Origin: Henricia sp. BOLD:AAB3569
Taxonomy: Eukaryota > Echinodermata > Asteroidea > Spinulosida > Echinasteridae
Length of the DNA: 64,000 nucleotides
NCBI GenBank assembly: GCA_037783545.1
Contig: JBBELK010000620.1
Location: forward strand, 2,046,001-2,110,000
Direction of reading: 5' to 3'
A program made the translations under genes and the position numbers. This document shows positions 21,472 through 31,681 of the stretch, piece after piece. The notes beneath the pieces are model-generated. The model saw only the letters and a list, made by a program, of their open reading frames with translations. It was not told where the DNA came from and ran no database searches. How positions within the stretch are numbered: position 1 is the first letter of the stretch; each line of letters begins with the position of its first letter.

Positions 21472-21583
21472 GTAATTATGGTTTTCAGTTAAGGAAAGCC
21501 AGTGCATCAGACGTTATTCACTTGCTTAGATGGATAATGACTTGGTACTATCAACCCAATGAATTTTGGTATTTCACAATATA

Positions 21584-22441
21584 CAGGGTGGATAAAAAAA
21601 ACGAAACCGAGATATTATTGCTAATTGTAACTGAAGTAGGGCACGTATGAATAAATGGGAGATATCATCTGTTAGGGTGGAATCTCCTCTTTAAAATGAT
21701 ACCCTGATCATGTCATTATGTTTCCGGTTGACTGAGCAGTGACCAGTGTTATGCAAGGGTCTAGTTAGGGATTTGCGCCACATTCTTTAATGCATGGCAT
21801 AGCCTGTTTGGACGCCGGACCAAGTATCCAGTAGCCAAGGACGCCTCGGAAATTAACATGTCGATAAAAATGTTGGTGGAGAAAAACCTGCATTTTCTTA
21901 AACAGAACATTCAGTCCTACATGGGAATGCAGCGAGTTTTTGTTGAGTTCAAGGTCTGGGCGAAGGAGAACTGGTCGGTAATCCGAGAACATTAATGCAA
22001 TTCAACAATCCCTGCATGCAGCAGGGAGAACGCAGCAGTCATAGACAAAATGGTTTAGCCAGGACTGGCCCTAACCATGTTCAACACAATTGTTCGGTGG
22101 TACCCTTACAGAATTGTGGCTCGTAAGACATCAACTGCTTTCTGGCGATCTTCAGAGGCATCTTAGGTTTAGCCAATGGATACTTGATCGTCCAAACAGG
22201 CCATGCCATGGTTCAGTCCATGACTCGACGCCATTGAAGAAAGTGGCGCAAATCCCAAACTAGACCCTTGCATATCATTGATCACTGCTCAGTCAACCGG
22301 AAACATAATGACATGATCGGGGTGTCATTTTAAAGAGGAGATTCCACCCTAACAGATGATATCTCCCGTTCGTTCATACGTTCCCTACTTCAGTTACAAT
22401 TAGCAATAATATCTCGGTTACGTTTTTTGTTATCCACCCCG
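21584..22441 (+). mobile_element. TA-flanked element N, copy 1, ~220-bp TIRs
   Basis: 858 bp. Termini CAGGGTGGATAAAAAAAACG and complement, flanked by TA (21582-21583, 22442-22443). The long arms match over about 215 bp. The middle (21800-22205) is unique but has no intact ORF. Tc1/mariner-like by target and TIR. Confidence 0.9.
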
Positions 22442-22490
22442 TATAGAATCCCGATAAGGCCCTTACGATTTTTCTCTCATCCCAAGTTTG

Positions 22491-22735
22491 GTTGTTTCAT
22501 TTCAATGGTGATCAGGCACCATACCAGATGTTGCGTTCGTTACTTTGCCCAGTTGCGCCACCATGCAACACCGAGAGAATAATTGGGTCCATAGGGAAAA
22601 CCCGAGGGAGTATACCAACTGTGCCTTATAGCTCAGCTGGTAGAACATCTGCCTAGTGAGTCAGAGGTCTGGGGTTCGAATTCCGATAAGGCCCTTATGA
22701 TTTTTCTCTCATCTCAACTTGGATTTTATCTGAAA
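22491..22735 (+). mobile_element. tRNA-SINE family 3 with cloverleaf-like head
   Basis: tRNA-like sequence 22624-22693: gccttatagctcagctggta, B box gggttcgaattcc, and a 7-bp acceptor stem gccttat/ataaggc. The D and anticodon stems have mismatches, so it is SINE-derived, not a tRNA gene. Relatives at 45355-45545, 53480-53640, 60455-60650 and a minus fragment at 50695-50768. Confidence 0.8.
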
Positions 22736-23575
22736 AGAAAAACCTGTTTTAGAGTGAATTCACACTGAGCATTTTCGCGTGTAATTGTGACGCGCGTTGC
22801 TTTGTGAAAAATCAGTGTAGAGGGAATTTAACATGAAACAATGCACTGAAAAATACAGCATCCTGTTTAACTGGTGTAAATTTCAAAACATGTTTCAATT
22901 GATCGCGGGGTCAACCGGGGTCAAGACGGGAGGGGTCTTTTTGACCTTTTTTTGGTTGGAGCCAACTTTGGGCCCATGCCATTTCTTAATTAATGCATTG
23001 GTGAGCTTATAATTGCTTATGGGTATAGACATGCACCCATAGATAATACCTAGGGAATATAGGATTTATTTGACCCCTCATATGGGCACGGGGTGACCCC
23101 AAAAATCACACAAAAAATTTTTGGCTGAATAAAGTGCCTACTTTGGGTGAACATAACTAGAAAAATAAAGGAGATACAATTAAATTAAGTGCGGATTCAA
23201 GAATTTTGCCAAGAAGTAAGCTAGAATACCAAATTTGAGCTCTCTACCACAGAGACTGAATTATGAGCTTTCAAAGTCGGAAAATATCGGGAAAAATCAC
23301 TTTTCGCGACTCGCGCGCGCACAAAATGGCCCTCTCGACCAAATTTCAACTGGCCATATCTCGAAAACGACATGGAGAATGATCTTACTTTTTTGTATGT
23401 GTTCATTTGGGCCACACTCAATCAATATGAAATTTCATCAAAATCTGAGAGGGTCACCTGGGACCACTGGTTGATTTGACATGGAATGACCCAGAAATGT
23501 TTCAGCCTGTCCCATATGTTTTGCACACAAGGTCAACTTCCCAATTCTTTCCCAGTTTTTTAATCCTGTAATCCA
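22736..23575. other. intron, nothing recognised
   Basis: 840 bases before exon 16. No repeat partner, inverted ends or coding signal seen. Confidence 0.5.
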
Positions 23576-23587
23576 TGTTTGTTTCAG

Positions 23588-23786
23588 TGCTGGTGGAATG
23601 TGCTTACATTGTCAGTCCACTGATCCCAACCGAACAACTCAGTGGCACGTTGACCCCATGTACCCGGGGAGTCACGGCGAGGGCGACTGTCATGAACATG
23701 AGAATGCCATTGCACAGGAGGGGCAGCTCCTGGTGCGCAAGGCTGCGAGACGGGTGTGGGATGACCTTGTCACAAACAAGAAACAG
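23588..23786 (+). CDS. WDFY3: WDFY3 window exon 16
   Basis: Residues 696-762. A variable His/Glu-rich middle (GEGDCHEHENA) is followed by EGQLLVRKAARRVWDDL and TNKKQ, matching EGRQLLIKAVNRVWTEL and SKKQ. Phase 1 in, phase 0 out. A 20-bp minisatellite begins about 14 bases after the donor. Confidence 0.92.
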
Positions 23787-23799
23787 GTTAGAAGCGAGA

Positions 23800-24022
23800 A
23801 ATGCCCAAGTTGGGATTGCTTTGCCCAAGTTGGAATAACATTGCCCAAGTTGGAATAACATTGCCCAAGTTGGAATAATGTTGCCCAAGTTGGAATAACA
23901 TTGCCCAAGTTGGAATAATGTTGCCCAAGTTGGAATAACATTGCCCAAGTTGAAATAACATTTCCCAAGTTGGAATAATTTTGCCCAAGTTGGGACAACA
24001 GTGCCCAAGTTGGGACAACAGT
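23800..24022 (+). repeat. 20-bp minisatellite (ttgcccaagttggaataaca)
   Basis: About eleven tandem 20-bp units with aaca/aatg variants, starting 14 bp after the exon 16 donor. It creates long open frames on both strands that are artefacts of the repeat. Confidence 0.95.
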
Positions 24023-24054
24023 GCTCTGTTTAGAATGTGGAAAATACACTAGAC

Positions 24055-24205
24055 CCTTTGCATGGGCGGTCATGACAGGGGGGCAGTCACATTGTCACTG
24101 CGCCATGCACGAGTAGGCACTTTGTGGATCTATTGTCACGTCTTTTAAATATGAAAACCTGCCCTCTGTCATGGCTGCCGTTGCAAATGTTCTACAAAGG
24201 GAAAG
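24055..24205. repeat. dispersed repeat K, copy 2
   Basis: Inverse of 19802-19965: gcatgggcggtcatgacagg, gtaggcactttgtggatc and aaaacctgccctctgtcatg. Follows the minisatellite. Confidence 0.82.
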
Positions 24206-24330
24206 TATCACCCAAATTAGTGAAGGAAATAAAAAACGATAAAAAATAGCATGTTTGGAACGGTCAGACAATATGGAGTTATGCTTTGTACCCAATTGTC
24301 ATCAAATATATCCCATCTTTTATTTTGCAG

Positions 24331-24368
24331 CATATCGAAGAAGTCTTCAAGGTGACGCTTCCTAATTC
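24331..24368 (+). CDS. WDFY3: WDFY3 window exon 17 (38 nt)
   Basis: Shortest exon found. It encodes HIEEVFKVTLPN, aligned with VLEELFKVTLPV of vertebrate ALFY. Acceptor ttttgcag, donor gtaagt; ends in phase 2 and joins exon 18 cleanly. Confidence 0.9.
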
Positions 24369-24467
24369 GTAAGTACTATTTTCTATGATCATAATAATTC
24401 ATAAATAAATTGGGTTGCCCTTGCCAAATTAGTGGATTCATTCAATCTGCCTTTTATTGCATTGGGA

Positions 24468-24690
24468 GACGTATTAAGTCGTGAACCCTAAACACGACGA
24501 GTGGAACCAGCAACGCTCTTAACTCACACCGAAGTGCACAGGGGACGTATTAAGTCGTGAACCCTAAACACGACGAGTGGAACCAGCAACGCTCTTAATT
24601 CACACCGAAGTGCACAGGGGACGTATTAAATTGTGAACCCCAAACACGACGAGTGAAGCTGGTGACTGACTCTTAACTTGGAAAGGTCAG
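24468..24690 (+). repeat. 76-bp tandem repeat, three units
   Basis: Units start at 24468, 24544 and 24620 with gacgtattaagtcgtgaacc. Units 1 and 2 differ by one or two bases; unit 3 diverges after the first ~45 bp. Confidence 0.95.
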
Positions 24691-25010
24691 ATAGAACCAT
24701 TGCTTCACAAACTCGGAGGTCATGGTTGGCGTTCATTTTTTTTATAACACAATTTCTCATATTTTCTTTAAAATTCTCATAATTTCAGACATTACTATGT
24801 GTATTTTTGATGTTGCAATGTCATTGAACAATCTCATGAACATTTTAGTCTCAGAAAAAAAAAATGTTTAGATTTGTAAAAAAAGAAATTAGACTTTCTG
24901 AAATGCATATATGTTGTCGCATGCAAATTATTGCTGCATGAATTTAAATATTTCAAAATTTGGTAAAATGGGCATGACTTGAGAAGGAAGGCGATTATTT
25001 CCTAGTTGTG

Positions 25011-25059
25011 AGGAGGCATCATGAGGAGGCATCGTGAGGAGGCATCGTGAGGAGGCATG
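25011..25059 (+). repeat. 13-bp tandem repeat (aggaggcatcgtg)
   Basis: Four units, the last incomplete, within the exon 17-18 intron. Confidence 0.93.
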
Positions 25060-25208
25060 TGTATCAATTGGATATAAGCTAAACTTCTCAAATTTCAACT
25101 TCTAAAAGCAATTTTTAAAGGCCCATTTTTTTTTCTTGATCTATCAAACAGATTCATGTTTTGGCTCTCCTCACAGAAAACTTAGTATACAGTGAAAATT
25201 GTTGATTT

Positions 25209-25228
25209 CCCCCCCCCCCCCCCCCCCC
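25209..25228 (+). repeat. C20 homopolymer
   Basis: An uninterrupted run of twenty C; such runs are often mis-sized in sequencing. Confidence 0.95.
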
Positions 25229-25264
25229 TAATTCATGACCATACTTGTGAATGACTTGACTATA

Positions 25265-25688
25265 TTGATTGCTTTCCGTGACGTAGAACATCCGGGAATA
25301 TTTGGTGGTCAATGGCCACGCGCGTACATGCGCGCGCCAATAGACGCACATGGACACGCGTAAAATATACTCACCAGCGTACTTTCATTCAAAGATGCCG
25401 CACGCGCGCGTTGCGATACGTTCAAATTATTGAGCATGCACTGCAGCATGTAAAAACGAAAGTGCTTTTGCTTAATCACAACTTTCAGCCTGAAGAAATA
25501 CATTTTTATCTTTATCGATACAACAGCCATGGCGCAACAACATAAAGCAAGGTTAAGTAACAGAGGTAAGTGCAACCAATGCGCTTTTATTGCTATTTTG
25601 GCCAGTTATCACTCGAGCCACGTGGGTCATGAAAAATGACAACCAAAATGGTGGATGGAAGGGGTGACGTCACCGGAAAGCAATCAAT
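25265..25688 (+). mobile_element. MITE family L, copy 1
   Basis: 424 bp; ends ttgattgctttccgtgacg and caccggaaagcaatcaa. A CG-rich centre (cacgcgcgttgcgatacg) has overlapping non-genic frames. The right end matches the solo fragment at 20224. Confidence 0.82.
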
Positions 25689-25822
25689 TAGACAAATTCA
25701 TGCAAAAATATTACCAACTTGGTTGAAACAAAAAACAAAAATACAACGAGAATAGTTTAGCAATATTTATCGTGGATCTACACATTTGTTTGAAATTGTT
25801 TTTATTTTCCGTTTTTCTACAG

Positions 25823-25870
25823 CAATGCCGGGACCAGAGGAGCTATATCAGTCGACCTCAAAATAGCAAG
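25823..25870 (+). CDS. WDFY3: WDFY3 window exon 18 (48 nt)
   Basis: It encodes NAGTRGAISVDLKIA, a low-similarity segment of the ALFY middle region. The acceptor ttctacag and donor gtactg with phases 1 in and 2 out are needed to keep the frame between exons 17 and 19. Confidence 0.82.
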
Positions 25871-25889
25871 GTACTGCATATACATGCAT

Positions 25890-26383
25890 TAAAATCAGAA
25901 ATGTTCACAGATTTACGCCTAACTTAGACAATATAAATATGATGACCGTAGAAAACTTCCCCTGAAATTGTTTTGTCTGAAGTGCTATAGTCTTTGAAAA
26001 TGAGTAAAACAATTAGTTTTCGTCTCATGAGACGAAAATTCAATTCGCCCAAAAACCATTTCGCCTAAGTGCCATTTCGCCCCAAACCACTTAGCCCGAG
26101 TGCAATTTCGCCCAAAATCACGTCATCCAAACACTACATCGCTCAAATGCTACTTCGCCCCAAAACCACTTCGTGCACAGGCTGTGGTTCAGGGAAAAAT
26201 TGTTCAGGGCGAAGTGGTTTTGGGGCGAAATGACTGCAAACCCTTTTTTGACTGTTTTCTCAAATGTTAGACGAAGTACGGAGCTGGTTTTTGCTCAGGT
26301 TGGTTTTAATCATGCATATCTTCAATCACTCAGGGGGATAAAACTATTTGTAACAGTTTACCAATCATGTATACTATGTTTAA
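25890..26383 (-). mobile_element. MITE family M, copy 2
   Basis: Inverted copy of 20557-21073, left terminus missing, right terminus at TTAA. The tcatgagacgaaaa palindrome and ttcgcccc words are kept. Ends just upstream of exon 19. Confidence 0.88.
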
Positions 26384-26414
26384 CATTTTTTTTTTTTGTC
26401 TAAATGCTTGACAG

Positions 26415-26505
26415 AGCGTCTATGGGTGAGGCTGCTTCTAAAGCTTGGAATAGCTACATCTCGGCTGAGAAGAGAAACTTGGTCAAGGAACAACAGACTC
26501 CGTCT
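26415..26505 (+). CDS. WDFY3: WDFY3 window exon 19
   Basis: Residues 791-821: a helix with EAASKAWNSYISAEKRNLV, equivalent to EAALKCWQNHLAHEKKCI. Phase 1 in, phase 0 out (TCT before gtaagt). Confidence 0.89.
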
Positions 26506-26910
26506 GTAAGTAACTTGTGTTACGTTTTAAAGCCCCAGTACATCAGTTAACTAAAATTTCTTTTTACGAGTCAACAAGAAAAACCAGACTAAAAATGTTG
26601 ATAGCAATAGTAACAAACACCACACTATTTGTTCCCATGTAAAGTGGTACCTTTGTTGGAGAAATTGTCAACTGAAGGTCCTTTGTTAAAATAAATTGTC
26701 TGCAGACAATTTTTTACCATTCATTCAACACAAAATCATGCACGGATTTTTCAGGTATTCTGACGTATTACTACACCCATGTGGCTGAAATTTCTACAAG
26801 GCAGTTTATCAACATTATTCATGAGTTATGTAATGCTGTTGTTCCTGTTTTTAAAAGTTTTCCAATCATGTAATCTGTCTTTAAATCACCCAAGACTTGA
26901 AATAAAGTTT

Positions 26911-27257
26911 CTTAACCGTGGCCGAGTGGTTTGGGTCATTGACTCGCAGTCGTAGGTGAAGGCTTGGGGTTCGGATCCGGCTGCGGTAACTGTGCCCTTG
27001 GGCAAGGCACTCAACCACACTTGCTCCATCCTTCGGAAGGGATGTAAAGCCGTTGCTCCAGTGTGTTAGGTAATAGTAACGCACTCTAAAGATCCCAGAG
27101 CATTCTTTCGTGAAGAGCAAGGGGATTCCCCGGTGTCTCTGGCCATTCATAATTCTAATTCTTCATGGGTTTCCTCACGCTTGCGAGTGACAGTGCAATG
27201 AGCACTATTGAGGAATCCTTGGTATGAAAGAAATAATAATAAAAAATAATAATAATT
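26911..27257 (+). mobile_element. tRNA-SINE family 1, plus copy
   Basis: Head ccgtggccgagtggtttggg, B box ggttcggatcc, tail aggaatccttggtatgaaag then (AAT)n ending 30 bp before the exon 20 acceptor. Confidence 0.9.
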
Positions 27258-27287
27258 AAGTAATGGTGTAATTTTCTTCTTGTCCAG

Positions 27288-27467
27288 CGGTTATCAAGCA
27301 AAGTAACCACCAGCTTCCAGCTTCTGTCTTCAAGTCGTAAAAGCAAACGAGAGAGTGCTTCTCTCAAGTACAATCTGCCGTCTGTCCAAGAAGCCAGTAT
27401 GTGGACGTTCACACACATCTCAATCGCCAGAGACTTGGTGGAGCTACAGTATAACCAACATCAGGAG
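27288..27467 (+). CDS. WDFY3: WDFY3 window exon 20
   Basis: Residues 822-881. A Ser/Lys-rich linker (LLSSSRKSKRESA) leads into SMWTFTHISIARDLVELQY, matching QWMFTHIAVVRDLVDTQY. Phase 0 at both ends, donor gtaaga. Confidence 0.93.
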
Positions 27468-27505
27468 GTAAGAGGCATGATATCTTGGTACTGAGCAATT
27501 ATATA

Positions 27506-27643
27506 ATATTGGATGGCTTTAAGGGGTGATATGAGAATATACCGCACAAGTCATGAAAATACGGAACGAGCCGAAGGCGAGTTTGGTATTTTCATGACTC
27601 GTGCGGTATATTCTCATATCACCCGAAAAGACATCCAATATTA
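27506..27643. repeat. 58-bp-arm hairpin
   Basis: aatattggatggctttaagg and onward to gaaaatac (27506-27563) recurs as its complement at 27587-27643 with a 23-bp loop containing gagccgaaggcgag. Lies in a larger element whose second inverted pair is tatataaaatgaagcttt (27651) and its complement (27911-27930). Confidence 0.9.
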
Positions 27644-28217
27644 TTATTGTTATATAAAATGAAGCTTTGTTTTGAAAGATTTTCGCAATATTTTTGTCTG
27701 TTTGGTGTTGAAAACGCCAGTTTTACTGTTGTACAGTATTTTTTGTTACTGTACTCTGGCGCGCGTTGCAGACGCATGCAATGCATTCCCTCGATCCATG
27801 ACGCGCGTACGCGTGTGTTCGTGGTGCGCCTAATGTGCATGCACTAATGTGCATGCACATCGAATCTGGGCTCTGTGCTGCACAGTAACAGAAACGCACC
27901 GTGTCCGCAAAAGCTTCATTTTATATAATAATAGACTTTATGGCTGCGTTCGAGCGTGTACTCGTGTTATAAACTGGATTATATACCTCATGCGTAGATT
28001 CCTGTCATCTGATTGGTTAAAAGTGGGGGCATTGAATCGGCTAGACCCGGCGCGTATATGCCCACCGGTCAATAGTCTTTGCCATGCCCCGGGCATAGTC
28101 ATTTAGCGCGTTCCGGACGCGCGCATTACATGTGTATAGCTAAAGCTGTGCACCAACTATGCAGCTGTGCGCTTCACGTAAACATTCATCAGGACGGTAA
28201 TGGCGGAATCTCGACGG
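27644..28217. other. intron, TIR element and unknown GC-rich stretch
   Basis: 27644-27932 is bounded by ttatataaaatgaagctt in inverted orientation. 27933-28217 is GC-rich with no coding pattern or copy elsewhere in the window. Confidence 0.55.
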
Positions 28218-28345
28218 GGCGAAATGACTGCAAACCCTTTTTTTGACTGTTTTCTCAAACGTTGGTTTTAATAATGCATATCTTCAATCACACAGGTGGA
28301 TAAAACCATTTGTAACAGTTTACCAATCATGTATACTATCTTTAA
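28218..28345 (-). mobile_element. MITE family M, end fragment
   Basis: ggcgaaatgactgcaaaccc through accaatcatgtatactatct then TTAA; only the left-hand terminus of family M, inverted. Confidence 0.82.
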
Positions 28346-28438
28346 CATCAAGTATTTTATATGATTGTTAGGTTAGAACAAAATCCATTTTCTGGAAAAA
28401 TCTTGACAAGCTCTTTTAATGTTCTGCTTTGCTGACAG

Positions 28439-28660
28439 AGCCAACAGCACTTACATCGCTACATCACTGAGGAGTGGTCACAGATGGAAATGGAACTAAC
28501 ACGAGAACGTGGGCTCTGGGGACCTCCGCGAGGCTCGGAACTCGATAAATGGATCTTAGATATGACAGAGGGACCGTGTCGCATGCGCAAAAAGATGCTC
28601 AAGAATGATATGTTCTATGTGAATTATCCTCATAGGCAAGATGCGGACTCGCTGGAAAAT
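28439..28660 (+). CDS. WDFY3: WDFY3 window exon 21
   Basis: Residues 882-955, a very highly conserved block: YITEEWSQMEMELTRERGLW, LDKWILDMTEGPCRMRKKM and KNDMFYVNYP. Vertebrate ALFY has the same run with few changes. Phase 0/0. Confidence 0.97.
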
Positions 28661-28756
28661 GTAAGTTGGTTATTGCATGCTTTATATGGACCCTTCACAC
28701 CGGCAGCCATGACGGGGCAGATTTTCAGTTCCTTGTTCCTCTAACACCAGCAGTCA

Positions 28757-28913
28757 ATTTCACGAAACATTGCGCAGCTTGCGCAACTTTTGACAAATGG
28801 CGCAAACCCCATAGCTTGCGTGTTATCTTCGGAAGAATGTTGCGCCACTTACGCGATAAAATGTTGCACAAGTGGGCTTGCGCAACTGCGCAAGTTTCGT
28901 GAAATCGGCTACA
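28757..28913. mobile_element. short MITE family O (gcgcaac), copy 1
   Basis: 157 bp with ends aatttcacgaaac and gtttcgtgaaatcg, packed with ttgcgcaa words. Diverged copy at 37235-37377. It splits dispersed repeat K. Confidence 0.82.
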
Positions 28914-29102
28914 GGGAAGAAATAGCACTGGGCGAAACCGCCGGCCCTTCCCTCCCCCTCAAGCATCTCATCAGGGTCGACAATGTTGTTGTTGTTGATA
29001 TCGTCCCCATTACTTGATGCTTCGAGTATGTTCGCTGGGCTCTTGTCGTTGCGCTGATACGTTGATGTAAGCCTCATTATTGAGTGTCCTAGTGGCTCAG
29101 CT

Positions 29103-29346
29103 ATGGACACGGCCAGAGACCGGGGAAACCCCTAACTCTTCACGAAAGAATGCCCTGCGATCTTTTAAGTGCGTTACACAACACACTGGACCAATGGCTT
29201 TACGTCCCTCACGAAGGATGGAGTAATTGTGTTTAAGTGCCTTGCTCAAGGGCACAGGTACCACAACCGTGTAACGAACCCGCAACCCAAAGTTTTCACC
29301 CGAGTATTGCGAGTCAGTGACCTAAACTGCTCGGCCACGGTACCCC
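29103..29346 (-). mobile_element. tRNA-SINE family 1, minus copy
   Basis: gacacggccagagaccgggg at the left and accgtggccgagcag-type head at the right. It also interrupts repeat K, whose remaining part resumes at 29347 (agatccacaaagtgccaact). Confidence 0.86.
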
Positions 29347-29757
29347 ACAAGATCCACAAAGTGCCAACTCCTGTATGACACATAGTAACAATGTGACTGC
29401 CCTCTGTCATGGCCGCCTATGCAAATGGTCTATACTACTCGAAATTTTCAAAAGATCACTGATATTTTTATATTTTCTCAAAAAAAGAAATGCACATTTT
29501 TGTAACTGCTAATATTTTGCAAATTAGCCACATTTTGTGAAGCATTGTAAATTTCATCTGCATCAATTGTTTAGGCTTGTGACCTTGTTGGGTCTGCCAG
29601 ATATGTGTTGCGTAACTTTTACAAATATCAGAAATTTATTAAGCTTGCAAATTTTATTTATCTTGTAAAATTTCAGATGACAGAAGATTTGTGTTTCTGT
29701 TTATGTTGAGTATGTAATTATATTAAAAGTAGTAAAATCTTCGTTTTGTTTTTAAAG

Positions 29758-29923
29758 AAACCATCCAAAGGCCGAAAACCAATCAGTTTCGACAGCCGTC
29801 GTTTCTGGCTACGACAACGAGGCCGAAGTTTGTTGGACCGAGGCGAGGGGCCGGTGACGGAACCCGTTATGGATACGGACATATCCATGGAGGGAATCGA
29901 AGAGGAGGCCGGCACAAGGGAGG
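29758..29923 (+). CDS. WDFY3: WDFY3 window exon 22
   Basis: Residues 956-1010, a basic-then-acidic linker before the PH domain (KGRKPISFDSRRFW, then DISMEGIEEEAG), the counterpart of the YRRAVSYDSKEYYMR stretch. Acceptor tttaaag; ends in phase 1 before gtaagt. Confidence 0.88.
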
Positions 29924-30105
29924 GTAAGTTGGAAGAGGTCATGTGTTCTGACACAAACATGCTGGGGCCGTAACGGAACCCGTGATCGACACGGACACAT
30001 CTTTGGTCGTGGGTCGTTTCATGTTATTATTGATAAGGCACCATTCTTGGCAATGGAGACCTGCAGGACACATTTTTCATGACGTACATTTTTTTTTCTT
30101 CGTAG

Positions 30106-30266
30106 GTCTCTGCCCTTCCTCTCTCGTTACCAAACAAGGCAACTCAAGACAAGACAAGGAATGGGAAGACAACGAAACTCCCGACATTGAAACGCCGGTG
30201 GACAAACCAGAAGAGCCTAAGACGGATAACCAGATGATCTTAAGATTGATGGAAGAAGGCGAAAAG
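30106..30266 (+). CDS. WDFY3: WDFY3 window exon 23
   Basis: Residues 1011-1064, acidic and low-complexity, ending KTDNQMILRLMEEGEK, which matches KTDNATLLRLLEEGEK and marks the entry into the PH-like domain. Phase 2 in, phase 0 out. Confidence 0.92.
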
Positions 30267-30370
30267 GTATTAAGAGTTAACAAAAAAGAGCAGATCGACG
30301 GTTTATTCCTTCCTGAGCACGCTATGCATTTTTAGCATGTTCGGGAAAAAACACTTATTTAGTGCATATA

Positions 30371-30963
30371 CAGGGTGTTTTAAAAAAAAAGGAAACCGAG
30401 ATTAATTTGTTAATTTCGTGGAGATGGCTAAATATTTTGGAAATTGGCAACCACCATCTATTAGCTAATGATGTCCTCTTTCTTATGATACCACAAAATC
30501 AAATTTATGGTCACACATGACTGAGCACGGAGCAGTGTAATCAACCATGTCAGAACTGGTCTTGCACCAGATATACCGCAGCCTAACTCCAAAAATGTTC
30601 ATACGTAAACAAAAAGAAGAAAGACCAGTGTGTCTCGACCTAACCCCAGTGTCCTTCGACTTTTAAGGAGTGTGCAATGAAATAACAGGCTGAGGATTGC
30701 ATAATTTGGAGGCCCAACAAAAGCCCTGCACTGGGCAGACATGGTTCATTATGAAAACATCTTTTTGGTGCAAGACCAGTTCTGACATGGTTGATTACAC
30801 TGCTCCGTGCTCAGTCATGTGTGACCGTAAATTGGATTTCGTGGTGTCATAAGAAAGATGACATCATTAGCTAATAGATGGTGGTTGCCAATTTCCAAAA
30901 TATTTAATTATCTCCACGAAATTAACAAATTAAACTCGGTTTCCTTTTTTTTAAAACACCCTG
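30371..30963 (+). mobile_element. TA-flanked element N, copy 2, ~200-bp TIRs
   Basis: 593 bp; CAGGGTGTTTTAAAAAAAAA to AAAACACCCTG, flanked by TA (30369-30370, 30964-30965). The arms match over ~200 bp and share gaaaccgagat with copy 1 at 21584. A deletion-type Tc1/mariner MITE. Confidence 0.92.
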
Positions 30964-31044
30964 TACTGCATTGTGTACAGGCATATTTTGTCCATTTAAC
31001 ACCAAGTTAACAATAATTGCCTTATTGTCTCGTTTGTGTTCCAG

Positions 31045-31193
31045 ATCCGCCACATGTTTCGCTGTGCCCGCATTCAGGGTCTTGACACCAGCGAAGGACT
31101 TCTTCTATTCTGCAAGGAGCATTTCTACGTCGTAGATGGTTTTACGTTGCTCAGTTCACGAGAGATATGTGACATTGATGCTGTACCTGCACA
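31045..31193 (+). CDS. WDFY3: WDFY3 window exon 24 (PH-like domain)
   Basis: Residues 1065-1114, start of the PH-like domain: FRCARIQGLDTSEGLLLFC and EHFYVVDGFTLLSSREI are the first beta strands. In BEACH proteins this PH fold packs against BEACH. The donor splits CA|gtaaga, phase 2. Confidence 0.95.
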
Positions 31194-31464
31194 GTAAGAA
31201 ATTAATTTAATGACAAAGACATGCTAAAGCAGGGAACACAAGATAATTTCAACCTTAAGGTATGTGAATTAAAGGACGAAGCATTGAAATATTCAAAAGT
31301 GTTTTTTGACATCTCTGCTTTATTTTTGTAAATATCAAAGATTTTTGCATCTGCTAGAATGATTTACAGAGTTAACACAATTTTGTACAGGAAATATTTT
31401 AATATATGTTTAGTTACTTTTCTGTTTTAAGGTCTAAAAACTATACATTTTTGCCTTATTTTAG

Positions 31465-31585
31465 ACATCAAGATCCAATCGTTCCGAGGGCATCTCATGG
31501 TCAGAGGACTTACCAAAAGAGAACGTGCAGCAAGTTTGCTTATGAGGACATCCGTGAGGTGCACAAGAGGCGATATTTGCTGCAG
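31465..31585 (+). CDS. WDFY3: WDFY3 window exon 25 (PH-like domain)
   Basis: Residues 1114-1154. It contains KRTCSKFAYEDIREVHKRRY, matching KRTCSIFAYEDIKEVHKRRY, the PH strands that carry the characteristic EVHKRRYLL motif of BEACH proteins. Phase 1 in, phase 0 out. Confidence 0.96.
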
Positions 31586-31681
31586 GTTAGTATCAATTTG
31601 TTACTGTTTTATTTGTACTTGGCAGTGAAATTTGAAAAAGTCAAAGGTCAAGAGAATGGGCTTAAAGGCCCAGTGTATCAT

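Noticed and set aside
21765..21992. Possible transposase remnant in the centre of element N copy 1
   Set aside because: The 75-residue frame shows no DDE motif or recognisable helix-turn-helix by eye, so no function is assigned.
22624..22693. Possible tRNA gene with a perfect 7-bp acceptor stem
   Set aside because: D and anticodon stems have mismatches, and the same sequence with SINE flanks occurs at 45430 and 53510; it is a SINE head.
23604..24073. Antisense open frames of 120-134 residues with repeated LGQCYSNLGNVIPTW-type units
   Set aside because: They are translations of the 20-bp minisatellite plus the complement of exon 16; a multiple-of-three offset from repeats keeps them open. 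No independent gene evidence.
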